NCBI RefSeq assembly: GCF_047250385.1
Contig: NZ_JBLBVM010000054.1
Coordinates: 217,556-281,555 of the forward strand
Source: Glaciecola sp047250385
Lineage (GTDB): Bacteria; Pseudomonadota; Gammaproteobacteria; Enterobacterales; Alteromonadaceae
Length of the DNA stretch: 64,000 nucleotides
Direction of reading: 5' to 3'
Each line of letters begins with the position of its first letter. The first letter of the stretch is position 1. The position numbers and the translations under genes were made by a program. Shown here piece after piece: positions 49,988-60,327 of the stretch. A model generated the notes under the pieces. The model was not told the origin of the DNA. It was given only the letters and a program-made list of their open reading frames with translations, and did not search any database.

Positions 49988-50992
49988 GATTGGATTTAGA
50001 ATGCGGTTGTGAGCTTGACTGTTTTTGAAGTGATCAAGTCATTTTGGTCATGGAGTTTTAGTATTGCCGATTTCTTTAAACTCAATTCACTTTTGCATAA
50101 ATACGAGCAACAAATTGGCGTACCCGGCGAGATTCGAACTCACGACCTCTGCCTCCGGAGGGCGATCCCACGAACGCGGCTTAATTGGTGTAAATCAGAA
50201 TTATTGGTTGTTTATAGTAAAGGTAGGGCTTGTAGCCAATTGGTGGGAGTGAACAAATTAGCTCTTTTAACACCGATTTAGTGAGCGCACAAAAATTTGG
50301 TCACACTTGGGGCACAGAAAAAGTGGCTAAATTAACCAGTTTGGTGTCCCACCAATGTTTATCCTTACCTTAAGGTTCATATTCATACTCACTAGAATAG
50401 CTTGAGAGCATCAATAGAACTGACTTGCGTTTAAAAAACTACACTACATGAGACTAAAAGAAAACCCATTAGTATTTGCAAGAGTTACCAGAGCTTCACT
50501 ACAAGTCAACAGGTTTACTTAAAAACTCTGCAGAAAGCCATGGTCGCATCATATCTACGAGATATTGTTGTTCAAACCCTAGTCGGCTGTCAGCGGTCGT
50601 ATCGCATGAGTTTGTAAGAGAATTTAAACCTAGCCAAGGCATAAAGGATGTCTAGATATTGAGGAATCGGTCATAGTTACCTATTTTTGACATGAACACT
50701 AGCTGTTGAAAGAGCTGTTTAACTTTAACGTTAATATTTTACTCTTCCGTCGTCACCGTTAGACAAACAACTAGAATATTTCTAACACTTGTAAATTTAT
50801 ATTTACTTTGTTATTTTTTTGACACTTTATGTATGGTTCAATTTTTAATAAAGACTTCATTAAGGTTATTAATCTGTTTCTAATAATCTAGCCGTCGAAA
50901 ACCCTTGTTTAATTTTGTCGCAGAACCTAAGTGTTTAATGACTTAACATTAGATTATGACTTGAAAGGTTAGTTATACAAGGACAGGCCATC
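49988..50992. other. 1-kb gap with tRNA remnant and a decayed frame
   Basis: It contains a tRNA-Arg 3' remnant (50116-50163) and an open stretch without a start codon (50473-50655), read YLQELPELHYKSTGLLKN and ending with HEFVREFKPSQGIKDV. This could be the tail of a lost gene. The remaining bases show no gene or repeat. Confidence 0.5.
50116..50163 (-). pseudogene. 3' half of tRNA-Arg(CCG), duplicate remnant
   Basis: 42 consecutive bases (50122-50163) are identical to the 3' half of the intact tRNA-Arg at 53433-53509, from the anticodon loop to near the acceptor; one base differs near the CCA end. Then the identity stops. The half-gene cannot make a tRNA. It looks like an attachment-site copy left by an integrated element. 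Confidence 0.85.
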
Positions 50993-52873
50993 ATGAAAAA
51001 GACACTTTATACAGTGCTAATTTTCACTTTTATTTTAATTCTTATCCCTTCTATTATTGAAACATTTTCTGATTTTTTTAGTAGCCGCCAACAAACAACA
51101 GATAAATCAGAAATTATTAAGGAAATAATCGTAGTCCATAAAGAGATTGGACACGACGCCAGTAACAAACAGTGGGATACTATTACCTCTGCTGTTAACT
51201 ACTTGACAGAACAAGGCATAAAAAACAATCAGTTTACCTATTTAGGTCAAAAGTTTCAGTTATCAAAGCTTTATGAAAAAGATGCTCGAGAAATCATCTG
51301 TTCAGGTGACGATCCAAATAATAGGTTACAAAATGTCATTGCTATATTAGGCCCTATTACATCATCATGTGCCCTAGAAATGATTAACAATTACGAAGTT
51401 GAAATCCCCGTTATTAGTTCATTTGCAACCCTTCCTTCCATCAATACCATTGGTAGAAAATTTTTCCATAGAACCGTTCCAGGAGATAACTTTAGAATTG
51501 ACAAACTGATCCAACTTTGGAGGCAGGACGCTACGAGGAACATACGCAATAGAGACTTAATTATTTATGAAAGCGGTAATATTTACTCAAGTGATTCATT
51601 TACAGAAGTGCATAACGAAGTTAGTAAATTACATACCGTCCACTTTATAGATGTATCGAGTAGTAATGCGGATACTTACGATAGCGCACAGCGTTATGAA
51701 TCTATATTTGTGATGGCCAATCAAGCAGATCCAAAAATATTAAATGCAATTAAACGTGTAAAAAAAGAACAGTATTATAACCATGGGGAACATCGACCAA
51801 AGTTTTTTGCAAAAACTGAATATGCTGATTCATTGCTTTTTGACAGTCCAGGCTCAATCGTTGCTATGACTCCTTCATTGCTTTCATATAACAATACCGA
51901 CTCAAGTACTTTTTTAGACATCGAAAGGAAAAACCTTAGCCAACGCTCCGCATCTTCATTTTTAGCTTTTGAAGCTTTGTATACGGCTATTGCTCGAACT
52001 ATACGATTAGACTCAAACTGCAACACCGAAAATGCAATTCAGCTTTTTAGGTGTGGCATAATTGAACACCTAAAAACCCCCTATAACTCCAACCTTATTG
52101 GAAACAAAATAGAATTTATAGCTACCACCGGCGATATTGATATGAAATTTCTCGTAAAAGCCGAGATAAGAGCATTTGGAACTCAATTTAAATATGCGCC
52201 CCCAGATCAAAGCCTACCCTCGTTGGTTACTATAAATTATAAAAAGCAAAATAAAGGCGTGTGGCTAGGGGACCCTGTAGAGATATATGTAGAATCTACT
52301 AAGAACACCCCTTTTTTAGTGAACTTCAGATATTCGGCGCCTAATTGGATACCCAATGGTAAGTTTAAACGCATACTCGAAAGTTTATTTTCATTCGACC
52401 ATACTTTTGAAGTAAGTGAAAAAGAATATTCTTTTCACCCTCGCTTTATTGGCGCTTATACCGTTGAAGTTGCAAAATTAGGCCCAGATCTGAGGCAGTC
52501 TGCGGGTAAGCATGTAGTCAATATTGTTCCGCCAAAAGGCCTTTTTTTGATGATTCTTTTGTCTTTATTGGTTGCCGCTGTAGTTTCATTTATTACACCT
52601 CCTGTGAATCAACGCTTAAATAAAACTAGGTTAATACTGGAAGTCATTGGTGCTGCATTATTCTTATACTTTATAACAGTGACTTTGCGGGGGTTTAACT
52701 TACCTGCAGCACCAACGCTATCATTCAGTAATGAACCCGTCACCAATTTGGTATATTGTGCAATTATAGCGGGTACAGTAAGACTGAAAATCTTTGCTTA
52801 CTTCATTAATCCAATTATTAAACGGTTTACTCCTCAAAGTGAAAGTGCAGAACTACCTAATAAGGAAGCTTAA
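50993..52873 (+). CDS. Orphan receptor-like membrane protein: LivJ-type binding domain, beta domain and membrane tail
   Basis: A protein of 626 residues. After a membrane helix (about 6-22) comes a type I periplasmic binding fold (about 40-345), with IAILGPITSSCALEMINNYE, IPVISSFATLPSI and KFFHRTVPGDN as in branched-chain amino-acid binding proteins and ANF-type receptors. A beta-rich part (about 380-515) follows, then three membrane helices (about 517-540, 552-572, 585-605) and a short cytoplasmic tail. I know no characterised family with this order. It has no enzyme or transporter partner and sits alone between two tRNA-Arg copies, with AT-rich flanks, so it may have been acquired by transfer. 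A sensory role is inferred. Confidence 0.7.
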   Translation: MKKTLYTVLIFTFILILIPSIIETFSDFFSSRQQTTDKSEIIKEIIVVHKEIGHDASNKQWDTITSAVNYLTEQGIKNNQFTYLGQKFQLSKLYEKDAREIICSGDDPNNRLQNVIAILGPITSSCALEMINNYEVEIPVISSFATLPSINTIGRKFFHRTVPGDNFRIDKLIQLWRQDATRNIRNRDLIIYESGNIYSSDSFTEVHNEVSKLHTVHFIDVSSSNADTYDSAQRYESIFVMANQADPKILNAIKRVKKEQYYNHGEHRPKFFAKTEYADSLLFDSPGSIVAMTPSLLSYNNTDSSTFLDIERKNLSQRSASSFLAFEALYTAIARTIRLDSNCNTENAIQLFRCGIIEHLKTPYNSNLIGNKIEFIATTGDIDMKFLVKAEIRAFGTQFKYAPPDQSLPSLVTINYKKQNKGVWLGDPVEIYVESTKNTPFLVNFRYSAPNWIPNGKFKRILESLFSFDHTFEVSEKEYSFHPRFIGAYTVEVAKLGPDLRQSAGKHVVNIVPPKGLFLMILLSLLVAAVVSFITPPVNQRLNKTRLILEVIGAALFLYFITVTLRGFNLPAAPTLSFSNEPVTNLVYCAIIAGTVRLKIFAYFINPIIKRFTPQSESAELPNKEA

Positions 52874-53432
52874 ATTGGTGCTGCTATATTCTAGGATGTA
52901 TTAAATCCTCCCCTGGTAGGCTATGTAGCTGATTAAAATACAGGTTTCGCTCTGTATGGTTAAAGACAACGGCACCTTTGTTGTGGAAGCAGCTTTAAGA
53001 GTGGCGATTCAGAGGGACTATTTTCTTGGATAATTTTTCATTCAAAATTGTAACAATTTAAAAGATTATGGTTTCTTTTTAAAATTAATGAGAGACACAA
53101 AACTAGAAGCTTTATCAAGTTGATGTTACGCGAGTTAAATTTATTTTGATGAGCTTATTTATAACTTTAACGTCGAACAATTAAAAAAGTCTCAAAACAG
53201 AATTCACGTAATAATAAATTGACGAAATGTACGCTTCAAATATCAAGAAAACGTTAAAGAGTAGTGGAGGAACTGCAGGTCAATATATCGAAAACTGTTA
53301 AGACTCACACAATTTTGTCACGTCCTTGTCACATGCACTTTTTAGAGAATCTGTGACAACATTAATAAAACTCAAAACCATAGTAGAAATTTGAGATTAA
53401 AATATAATCAAAGATGTTAAAAAAAGCAGAAA
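52874..53432. other. 559-bp gap between the orphan membrane protein and tRNA-Arg
   Basis: AT-rich DNA with no open frame, recognisable RNA gene or clear repeat that I can support. Confidence 0.5.
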
Positions 53433-53509
<77 letters not shown>

Positions 53510-53636
53510 TTATTAATTTTGCGGCGCGAATGTTACCACATAAAAATAGTTTGATGCCACGACCTTTAACTATCAATATTAAATGAACATGCGGGAATAG
53601 ATATCTCTACCACCAAAGCATGCTCAATGTTCACAA

Positions 53637-54656
53637 TTATGGTTGAGCCTCGCTTACCAACTCAGCGCCCACAATCTCATCCAACAAAGCAATCATGAAC
53701 TTAGTCCCCGTGCCAGATGCTATTGCACCAAAAACGTTTTCATCATTCTGCCCTTTTTGACCACCAGCTAAATCGCTTACAGAGCGAATGACAATCCAAT
53801 CGACTTCGTTAACGAAGCTGACTTGACCAACGGCTGCCGACTCCATTTCAGTGACTTCTGCGTTGTATACATCTTGCAGCCACATACGATATTTTGCGTT
53901 ATCGGCGAACACTGAGCCGGTCACACCATTTCCGCCTATCCTAATTTGAATTGGCTTTCCAGACGGCATTTTAATTGTATCGACCTCGGCCAATGCTTGC
54001 TTGGCGAGCGTTAAAAGCTCAGACGATACGGTGAAATACGGCATCTTTTGTGGTTTATCTATGCCTGCTTTTACTACGCCAACTTCCTTCGGAAATTGAA
54101 AACCAAAGTTCTTGTATTTGGGTTCGTTCGGGTCAACGAGTGCACGTTGTTTGTGGCGAATAACAGCCTCTTCGAAATACCCCGGAAGAATGTATTCACC
54201 TTCTTTATCTGGGTCAGGATTTACGTATGCTGACTCATCGTGATAGTACCAACGCTCCGGAATAGCAATGTCACCGGGCTCGAAGACTGGATTGACGGCG
54301 CCTGCTATTCCCATCATTACTATCTTATCTATCGGAAAGTAATCGAGCGCCATTTGAATTGTCATTGCCGCATTGACCACGCTCACACCAGTTGTGAAGA
54401 TAACGACCTTCTCCCCCTTATATGTGGCTAGTTGATATTTGACGCCTTTAATGGTCAGTATTTTATCTACTTTTGCTTCTTCAATTTTGGCAAAGGCGGC
54501 GTCGATGGCTTTTATCTCAGGTTCATAAGCAGCAACAACGGCAATCCATTTTTCGTCATCTGGAAATTTTCTAGGGCCATAATTTTCATCAGCACCTGAC
54601 GAAGCCGATGCGCCGAATAAAGCAATCATTAGCATCAAGCTGGTCAAGTTACGCAT
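53637..54656 (-). CDS. Exported nucleosidase of the PNP/UDP (MTAN-like) superfamily
   Basis: I start at the second ATG (54656; AAGGA upstream at proper spacing), giving 339 residues with a signal peptide (to about 22). The phosphorylase-superfamily fold is clear: WIAVVAAYEPEIKAI, VVIFTTGVSVVNAAMTIQMAL, KIVMMGIAGAVNP, VTEMESAAVGQVSF and VIRSVSDLAGG with the catalytic Asp. It resembles MTA/SAH nucleosidase but is exported and longer. It would release adenine, or another base, from nucleosides in the periplasm. The adenine-deaminase gene lies 13 bp upstream in the same direction, so they share a transcript. Confidence 0.82.
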   Translation of the reverse strand: MRNLTSLMLMIALFGASASSGADENYGPRKFPDDEKWIAVVAAYEPEIKAIDAAFAKIEEAKVDKILTIKGVKYQLATYKGEKVVIFTTGVSVVNAAMTIQMALDYFPIDKIVMMGIAGAVNPVFEPGDIAIPERWYYHDESAYVNPDPDKEGEYILPGYFEEAVIRHKQRALVDPNEPKYKNFGFQFPKEVGVVKAGIDKPQKMPYFTVSSELLTLAKQALAEVDTIKMPSGKPIQIRIGGNGVTGSVFADNAKYRMWLQDVYNAEVTEMESAAVGQVSFVNEVDWIVIRSVSDLAGGQKGQNDENVFGAIASGTGTKFMIALLDEIVGAELVSEAQP

Positions 54657-54669
54657 AACGCCCATCCTT

Positions 54670-55686
54670 CTAATTACTCGTGATTTCTTGAATTTTATTT
54701 AGCCAATGCTGCTTTTCATTTTCTGGCAGAAAGCTCGCGGTAATACTATTGCTTGCAAGTGCCACGATATCCTGTGAACTCAATGACAGTTTATCGATAA
54801 GCGCATAAAAGTTCTCATTCAAATAGCCGCCAAAGTAAGATGGATCATCCGAATTGACCATCACTAACAAACCATCATGCAGCAATTCGACAATATTATG
54901 TTGGCTAATATCATCCACTACACAAAGCTTTAAATTGCTTAGAGGGCAAACAGTGAGTGGAATTTGTTGCTCTTTTAGATAGGTCATCAGTTTTGGATCT
55001 TCACTGCTGCGAACACCATGATCAATGCGATCGACCTTCAGCAAGTTGATCGCTTCCCAAATATACTCGGGTGGCCCTTCTTCGCCAGCGTGAGCTACCA
55101 GATTAAAGCCGAGCGCAGCTGATTGCGCAAAAACGCGCTGAAATTTGGATGGAGGGTTACCCAATTCAGAACTGTCCAAACCAACAGCGCTTATCATCGA
55201 ATAATATGGCTTGGCTTGTTCCAGCGTTTCTATGGCGCTGTCTTCGCTCATGTGTCGTAAAAAGGATAGAATGAGATACGCGGACATATCCAATTCCGCC
55301 TTCGCCTTTTCAATCGCTTTTGCGAAACCCGGCATAAATACATCATAGCCAATGTCGCGTGTGGTATGGGTTTGTGGATCGAACATCACTTCAACATGCA
55401 CAATGTTTTGCTCGTGACATTTGCTCAAATAAGCCCACATGAGTTCGAAAAAATCGTCTTCGTCACGCAGTACGTCAGCGCCCTGATAATAAAGGTCTAA
55501 GAAGCTCTGGAGGTTATTGAACTGATAGGCTTGTTGAATCGCTTCAACGCTGGAAAACGGCAGCGCAATATTATGTTTCTTCGCCAAGCGCCACATTAGA
55601 GCAGGCTCTAGTGTCCCTTCAATATGTAGATGCAATTCAGCCTTAGGTAATTGCTGAACAAGTTGTTTAAGCTCATTTTTTTGCAT
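54670..55686 (-). CDS. Adenine deaminase (adenosine deaminase family)
   Basis: A protein of 338 residues, cytoplasmic. Metal and catalytic residues: LHLHIEGTLEP (His19, His21), LVAHAGEEGPPEYIWEAI with His and the proton-donor Glu, RIDHGVRSSEDP, CPLSNLKLC and SDDPSYFGGY. The last motif, together with GNPPSKF, is typical of the adenine-deaminase branch (Aah1-like) rather than true adenosine deaminase; both activities belong to this family. It turns adenine to hypoxanthine and ammonia. It belongs with the exported nucleosidase and the adjacent AzgA-like permease. Confidence 0.82.
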   Translation of the reverse strand: MQKNELKQLVQQLPKAELHLHIEGTLEPALMWRLAKKHNIALPFSSVEAIQQAYQFNNLQSFLDLYYQGADVLRDEDDFFELMWAYLSKCHEQNIVHVEVMFDPQTHTTRDIGYDVFMPGFAKAIEKAKAELDMSAYLILSFLRHMSEDSAIETLEQAKPYYSMISAVGLDSSELGNPPSKFQRVFAQSAALGFNLVAHAGEEGPPEYIWEAINLLKVDRIDHGVRSSEDPKLMTYLKEQQIPLTVCPLSNLKLCVVDDISQHNIVELLHDGLLVMVNSDDPSYFGGYLNENFYALIDKLSLSSQDIVALASNSITASFLPENEKQHWLNKIQEITSN

Positions 55687-56095
55687 TGTGTAATTGAACC
55701 TCTTTGTACTTTCATAATGAAACTAGGACTTTGCTTGATAAGGCTTTTCATTCACTTACCAAGTCTTACTCTCGAAATGCATAAGCACAATACTAAGTTA
55801 AGCAATATTTTGGTAATTGTTTTTAACTAAACCTTTAACTTTTATCTTCTTTCGCGTTGAAACACATTCAGAAATAGCAAACCAGACGCAATCAAATCTT
55901 CTAAAACCATCGATATTCAGCAATACTTAGCGCCTCAAAACTTTCCATCTCGAATTTAGTGATGAACACTTGCTATTAAACTCACCACTAATTGCAACCA
56001 AAAGCTATTAAACGATAAGCTTATAAACAGCACTTACAAGCAGCGATTAATAAAACAATGCGATTGGCAAAAATAAAAATAATAAGGAAAGCCAA
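55687..56095. other. 409-bp divergent gap of the purine genes
   Basis: It must hold promoters for the deaminase (minus) and the permease (plus). I see no purine riboswitch or clear operator. An AAGGAAAGCC ribosome site precedes the permease start. Confidence 0.4.
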
Positions 56096-57427
56096 ATGAT
56101 AAGTCAGTTTTTAGATAAAACATTTGCACTCAAAGAGCACGCCACAACAGTAAAGACTGAAATTATTGCGGGCTTAACGACCTTCGCTGCAATGTCGTAT
56201 ATCTTAATTGTTAACCCTAGCATCTTGGGTTTAAGCGGTATGCCAGTAGCCGGCCTCATTACTGTTACTGCACTGGCAGCTTGCATCGGTACATTGCTGA
56301 TGGCGTGGTTAACTAACTACCCGGTTGCTTTAGCCCCTGGCATGGGCTTGAACGCGTTTTTTGCTTTCACCATTTGCTTAACTCGCGAAATCCCTTGGGA
56401 GGCCGCCTTAGGGATTGTGTTTTACAACGCCCTTTTGTTCTTGCTCCTCACCATTTCAGGTTTGCGAGAGAAGATAGCCCATGCGATCCCAACAGCGCTT
56501 AAAATTGGTGTGCAATGTGGTATTGGTTTATTTATTGCCTTCATTGGTTTGAAAAATGCCGGTCTCATTGTAGATAATCCCGCTACCTTCGTTGGCCTTG
56601 GTGACTTATCAGAGCCTGCTGTATTGTTTGCGTTTTTAGGTGTGATTTTCACTATCATTTTAGTCATTAAAAAAGTGACTGGCGCGATACTTATTTCGAT
56701 TGTCGCGCTTACTTTAATTGGGATGTTTATTCCTACAGAGGGCGGTTATTTAACCGCGACACCGAATGGTATTGTAGGACTGCCTGCACCAATTTCAGAT
56801 ACCTTCTTCGCAATGGATTTAATGTACCCTATCGTCAATTTTGCGAGCACTTGGGATCTCATTTTTGCACTTATGTTCGTGAATATGTTTGACACTATTG
56901 GCACTCTTATTGGGGTTTCGAAGCGAGCTCAATTAGTCGATAAGCAAGGGAAACTCCCAAAAATGGGACGCGCAATGACAGCCGATGCAGCCGCAGGTGT
57001 TGTTGGTGCTGCTTTGGGCACCTCTCCTGTCACCAGTTATGTTGAATCTGCAGCCGGAGTTTCTGCTGGCGGGCGAACCGGTTTAACTGCCATCGTCGTA
57101 GCGATTTGTTTCTTACTTGCCCTGTTTTTATCTCCACTCATGCTTGTGATCCCGATAATGGCTACCACTCCTGCATTGGTGATGGTGGGTATATTTATGA
57201 TGGAATCAATTAAGGAGCTTGAATTCTCCGATTTAGCAAGCGTTGCCACAGCCACTATCGCTCTGATGGCAATGCCCTTAACATTCAGTATTAGTGAAGG
57301 AATAGCACTAGGTTTTATTACTTATGTTGGTATTAAAATGGGTACTGGTGAGTTTAAGAAAGTAAGTGTCATTACTTATTTCATGGCGGCTGTATTTTTG
57401 TTGAGATATATTTTTGACTTGAAGTAG
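56096..57427 (+). CDS. AzgA-like NCS2 purine permease
   Basis: A protein of 443 residues with about 12-14 membrane helices. The AzgA-branch signature is clear: GLTTFAAMSYILIVNPSIL, APGMGLNAFFAF, CGIGLFIAFIGLKNAG, FVNMFDTIGTLIGVS and GTSPVTSYVESAAGVSAGGRTGLTA. Such proton symporters take up adenine, guanine or hypoxanthine. It is divergent from adenine deaminase, completing a scavenging path: nucleoside cleavage outside, base uptake, deamination inside. Confidence 0.93.
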   Translation: MISQFLDKTFALKEHATTVKTEIIAGLTTFAAMSYILIVNPSILGLSGMPVAGLITVTALAACIGTLLMAWLTNYPVALAPGMGLNAFFAFTICLTREIPWEAALGIVFYNALLFLLLTISGLREKIAHAIPTALKIGVQCGIGLFIAFIGLKNAGLIVDNPATFVGLGDLSEPAVLFAFLGVIFTIILVIKKVTGAILISIVALTLIGMFIPTEGGYLTATPNGIVGLPAPISDTFFAMDLMYPIVNFASTWDLIFALMFVNMFDTIGTLIGVSKRAQLVDKQGKLPKMGRAMTADAAAGVVGAALGTSPVTSYVESAAGVSAGGRTGLTAIVVAICFLLALFLSPLMLVIPIMATTPALVMVGIFMMESIKELEFSDLASVATATIALMAMPLTFSISEGIALGFITYVGIKMGTGEFKKVSVITYFMAAVFLLRYIFDLK

Positions 57428-57550
57428 TCACTCTTTTCAAATTGTATCTATACTGAATAAGTTGCGTTTGCGAAGAATATGTTTTGAACCATCACAGATG
57501 CTAGTGTCGTATATTGTTAAATTCATGCAAATTATTAAAAAAGGTAAACT

Positions 57551-58459
57551 ATGTCAGCTAAAAACCTCAACGAGCAACTCGACGCTAAACTCATTCCACA
57601 GCAAGCGTTTGACTGGTATGACGAATATGCACACGGTGACATTAACCGCCGAACTTTTATGACGCGATTGGGTTCCTTATCAGTTGCAGGTTTATCTCTT
57701 GGCCTAATCTCCTCCGCCTTGATTCCTAACTATGCCTTAGCCGAGCAAGTAAGCTTTAACGATCCCGATATCAAAGCAAGTTACGCGGAATTTGATTCCC
57801 CTAATGGACATGGCAAAGGTAATGGCTACTTAGTTGTACCAAGCAAACTGAATAGCAAAGCACCTACTGTGCTAGTCGTGCATGAGAACCGGGGTTTAAA
57901 TCCTTATGTGAAAGATGTTGCACGTCGCTTAGCGAAGCAAGGTTTTATTGCATTTGCTCCTGATGCTTTATTCCCATTAGGTGGATACCCAGGTAATGAC
58001 GACGATGGTCGTGCAATGCAACGTAGTCTAGACCGCGATAAGATTGAGCAAGACTTCATGGCTGCTGCAACTTGGCTGAAAAAACATGAGAACGGAAGCG
58101 GTAAACTGGGTGTTGTCGGTTTTTGTTTTGGCGGGTACATCAGTAATTTGCTCGCAGCTGCTATGCCTAAGCAGATTGATGCTGCAGTGCCCTATTACGG
58201 AACGCCAGCCAAAGCTGAATTGCAAGCGGAAGTAAAAGGCCCCATTCTGATCCATTTTGCAGAGCAAGATAAGCGAGTTAATGCCACTTGGCCTGATTAC
58301 GAAACAGTACTGAAAGCAAATAATGCGAATTACGAAGCCCATTTTTACGCAGGCGCTCAGCATGGTTTTCATAACGATTCTACGAGCAGGTTTAGCCCTA
58401 AGGATGCAGAATTATCTTGGCAAAGAACTGTCGATTTCTTTAAAAAACATCTTAGCTAA
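57551..58459 (+). CDS. Exported dienelactone-hydrolase family protein
   Basis: A protein of 302 residues. The leader has NRRTFMTRLGSLSVAGLSLGL, a Tat-type signal, with cleavage about residue 64. The hydrolase has VLVVHENRGLN, the Cys192 nucleophile in VGFCFGGYI, an Asp in FAEQDKRVNA and His in AQHGFHNDS. This is the dienelactone-hydrolase pattern, where Cys replaces Ser. Tat-exported members recur in proteobacteria with unknown substrates. It appears monocistronic, with AAAAAAGG before the ATG. Confidence 0.88.
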   Translation: MSAKNLNEQLDAKLIPQQAFDWYDEYAHGDINRRTFMTRLGSLSVAGLSLGLISSALIPNYALAEQVSFNDPDIKASYAEFDSPNGHGKGNGYLVVPSKLNSKAPTVLVVHENRGLNPYVKDVARRLAKQGFIAFAPDALFPLGGYPGNDDDGRAMQRSLDRDKIEQDFMAAATWLKKHENGSGKLGVVGFCFGGYISNLLAAAMPKQIDAAVPYYGTPAKAELQAEVKGPILIHFAEQDKRVNATWPDYETVLKANNANYEAHFYAGAQHGFHNDSTSRFSPKDAELSWQRTVDFFKKHLS

Positions 58460-58599
58460 GAGTCAAGCTCGATGTATTGCTTTTACGTCATGTATCAGCA
58501 ATACATTTTCATTATGTACAAACTGATATATGATGATCCGTTCCGCGTGTGTTTCACTTAAACTGCGCCTCAACCATTGAGCTTAAATAAAATACACTT

Positions 58600-60327
58600 A
58601 TGCCAGATAGCAGCCCCATATTACAGTTACAAAAACTTGCTGGAAGACGCACTTTTGACAAGGGCGAAATGCTGTATTTTCAAGAGGCTGTGCATCGATT
58701 TTCGAAAGATCAGTTGATCATAACGGCTATAGTTCAAGAAATTCAAGAGTTTGAGGTCAAGCTTTCCATTGTTGATGGTGAATACGAAGGCAGTTGCAAT
58801 TGCTCCGACTCAGAAGGCTTTGATTTCTGTAAGCACTGCGTAGCGGTTGCACTAACCGATATTTCGCGTGAAGCCGAATTAGAAGCACTCCAAGAAGGTG
58901 ATGAGATCCAGCGTATCACCGGATATATTGAAGCTATGTCGGAAGCTGAAGCGAAAGCCATACTACTTGAGCAAATTACTAGCGATATTGATAAAACAGA
59001 GCAATGGGTCTTATTTGCTGATGTCACCAATGGCAAAGTAAATAAAAAGGCTTTAGTCGACATTATTAATAAAGCCTTGCCTTTGCGTGAGGTATGGCGT
59101 CAAAACAGAGTGAAAACTTATTTTGAAGCAGCTATCGAAAAGTTTAATCGTCTAATCTCAATATTACACAAATTACCCACAGACCCTGCTTTTGAACTGA
59201 CACAAACAGCATTGCTGCGCTATAACAAAGCGCTAAGCAAAATTAAAGACGACAAAGGTTATCGACTTAAAGTTGAAGTTACACTTGTGCAAGCATTTGC
59301 GACCTTTATCAGTGAGTTGAATTGGACTGAACAAAGAAAAGTCAGCTTTTTGATGTCGCTTTATCAGCAACCATTTTCTAATTTCTCGTTACCATCAGTC
59401 TATAAAAGGTTTGCGAAAAAACAGCCTGACCTTATTCCGTTTTTTATCGAAAAATTAGTGAACCTCGAAACTCAGTTTGAACAAATTGACGTTAGCACCA
59501 TACAATTAGATAAGACTATCGAGGATAATCATCGTTTAGTACTGGAAGACCTTGCCTTTTATTACGCGGAAGATGCTAAAAATGCCAATAACGAACACCT
59601 CGAAAAGCTAATCGAGTGTAAGCATAAACTTGCATCTGACATTAATGAATACATTGAACTCGCAGAACTATGTTTGGAATTAGGTCGTAAGGACCTTGCG
59701 AAGAAATATATTTCTGAAATTGAATCTCATGACCTGAACTACAGACAAGAAAGTAAAATTCTGACCTTGAACGCTAACACCCAAGAAGCTTTAGAAGACA
59801 TTGATGCTTCTCTTGAATTACATTGGTCTGCCTATGAGCATTCCTTAGAGGCAAAGGATTTTCAGACTGTTCTGTCCTTATTAAAATCGTCTGATAAGAA
59901 GGGTGATGTTGATATTCAATATTGGTTCGAAAAAGCCCACGCCCTTCTAGTTGAGCAACTGCAAGATGCAGACAATCACGATGCATTGTTTGAGTTGTAC
60001 TTAGCATGTGATAAAAACGAAGAAGCAATAACTGAAGCGCTTGAAGCTAATATTTCTAATGCCTTACTGCATAAGATCGCGAAGCTTGGAATGACCTTGC
60101 AACCAGAAGCAGGTTTTGCACTTTATCGAAGGTTGGTTAGAACTTATCCAAAAAATACAGATACGCAGGGTTACGAAACTGCAATTACTTTATTGAAAGA
60201 ACTTAAATCGACATTAAAGAGTAAAAAACAGCACCAATCTTTCGAATTTTTAATCAGCGAGCTGAGTTTTGACTTTAAACAGAAACGAAAATTTATCGCA
60301 TTATTACAAGGCCAATTTGGCTTGTAA
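58600..60327 (+). CDS. SWIM zinc-finger domain protein
   Basis: A protein of 575 residues, cytoplasmic. An N-terminal SWIM finger (about 50-82) has Cys66-x-Cys68 and Cys77-x-His79, CNCSDSEGFDFCKHC. The long C-terminal part is helical with TPR-like repeats (ANTQEALEDIDASLELHWSAYEHSLEA, YELYLACDKNEEAITEALEA). SWIM domains bind DNA or protein partners. Such bacterial SWIM/TPR proteins are uncharacterised. No operon partner is obvious; the gaps on both sides exceed 120 bp. Confidence 0.85.
   Translation: MPDSSPILQLQKLAGRRTFDKGEMLYFQEAVHRFSKDQLIITAIVQEIQEFEVKLSIVDGEYEGSCNCSDSEGFDFCKHCVAVALTDISREAELEALQEGDEIQRITGYIEAMSEAEAKAILLEQITSDIDKTEQWVLFADVTNGKVNKKALVDIINKALPLREVWRQNRVKTYFEAAIEKFNRLISILHKLPTDPAFELTQTALLRYNKALSKIKDDKGYRLKVEVTLVQAFATFISELNWTEQRKVSFLMSLYQQPFSNFSLPSVYKRFAKKQPDLIPFFIEKLVNLETQFEQIDVSTIQLDKTIEDNHRLVLEDLAFYYAEDAKNANNEHLEKLIECKHKLASDINEYIELAELCLELGRKDLAKKYISEIESHDLNYRQESKILTLNANTQEALEDIDASLELHWSAYEHSLEAKDFQTVLSLLKSSDKKGDVDIQYWFEKAHALLVEQLQDADNHDALFELYLACDKNEEAITEALEANISNALLHKIAKLGMTLQPEAGFALYRRLVRTYPKNTDTQGYETAITLLKELKSTLKSKKQHQSFEFLISELSFDFKQKRKFIALLQGQFGL

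Noticed and set aside
50009..50281. Open frame of 90 codons on the plus strand containing EIRTHDLCLRRA
   Set aside because: This is the antisense reading of the tRNA-Arg remnant, a well-known spurious protein pattern; no ribosome site or family.
55687..56095. Purine riboswitch before the AzgA-like permease
   Set aside because: I could not find the conserved three-way-junction core or loop sequences.
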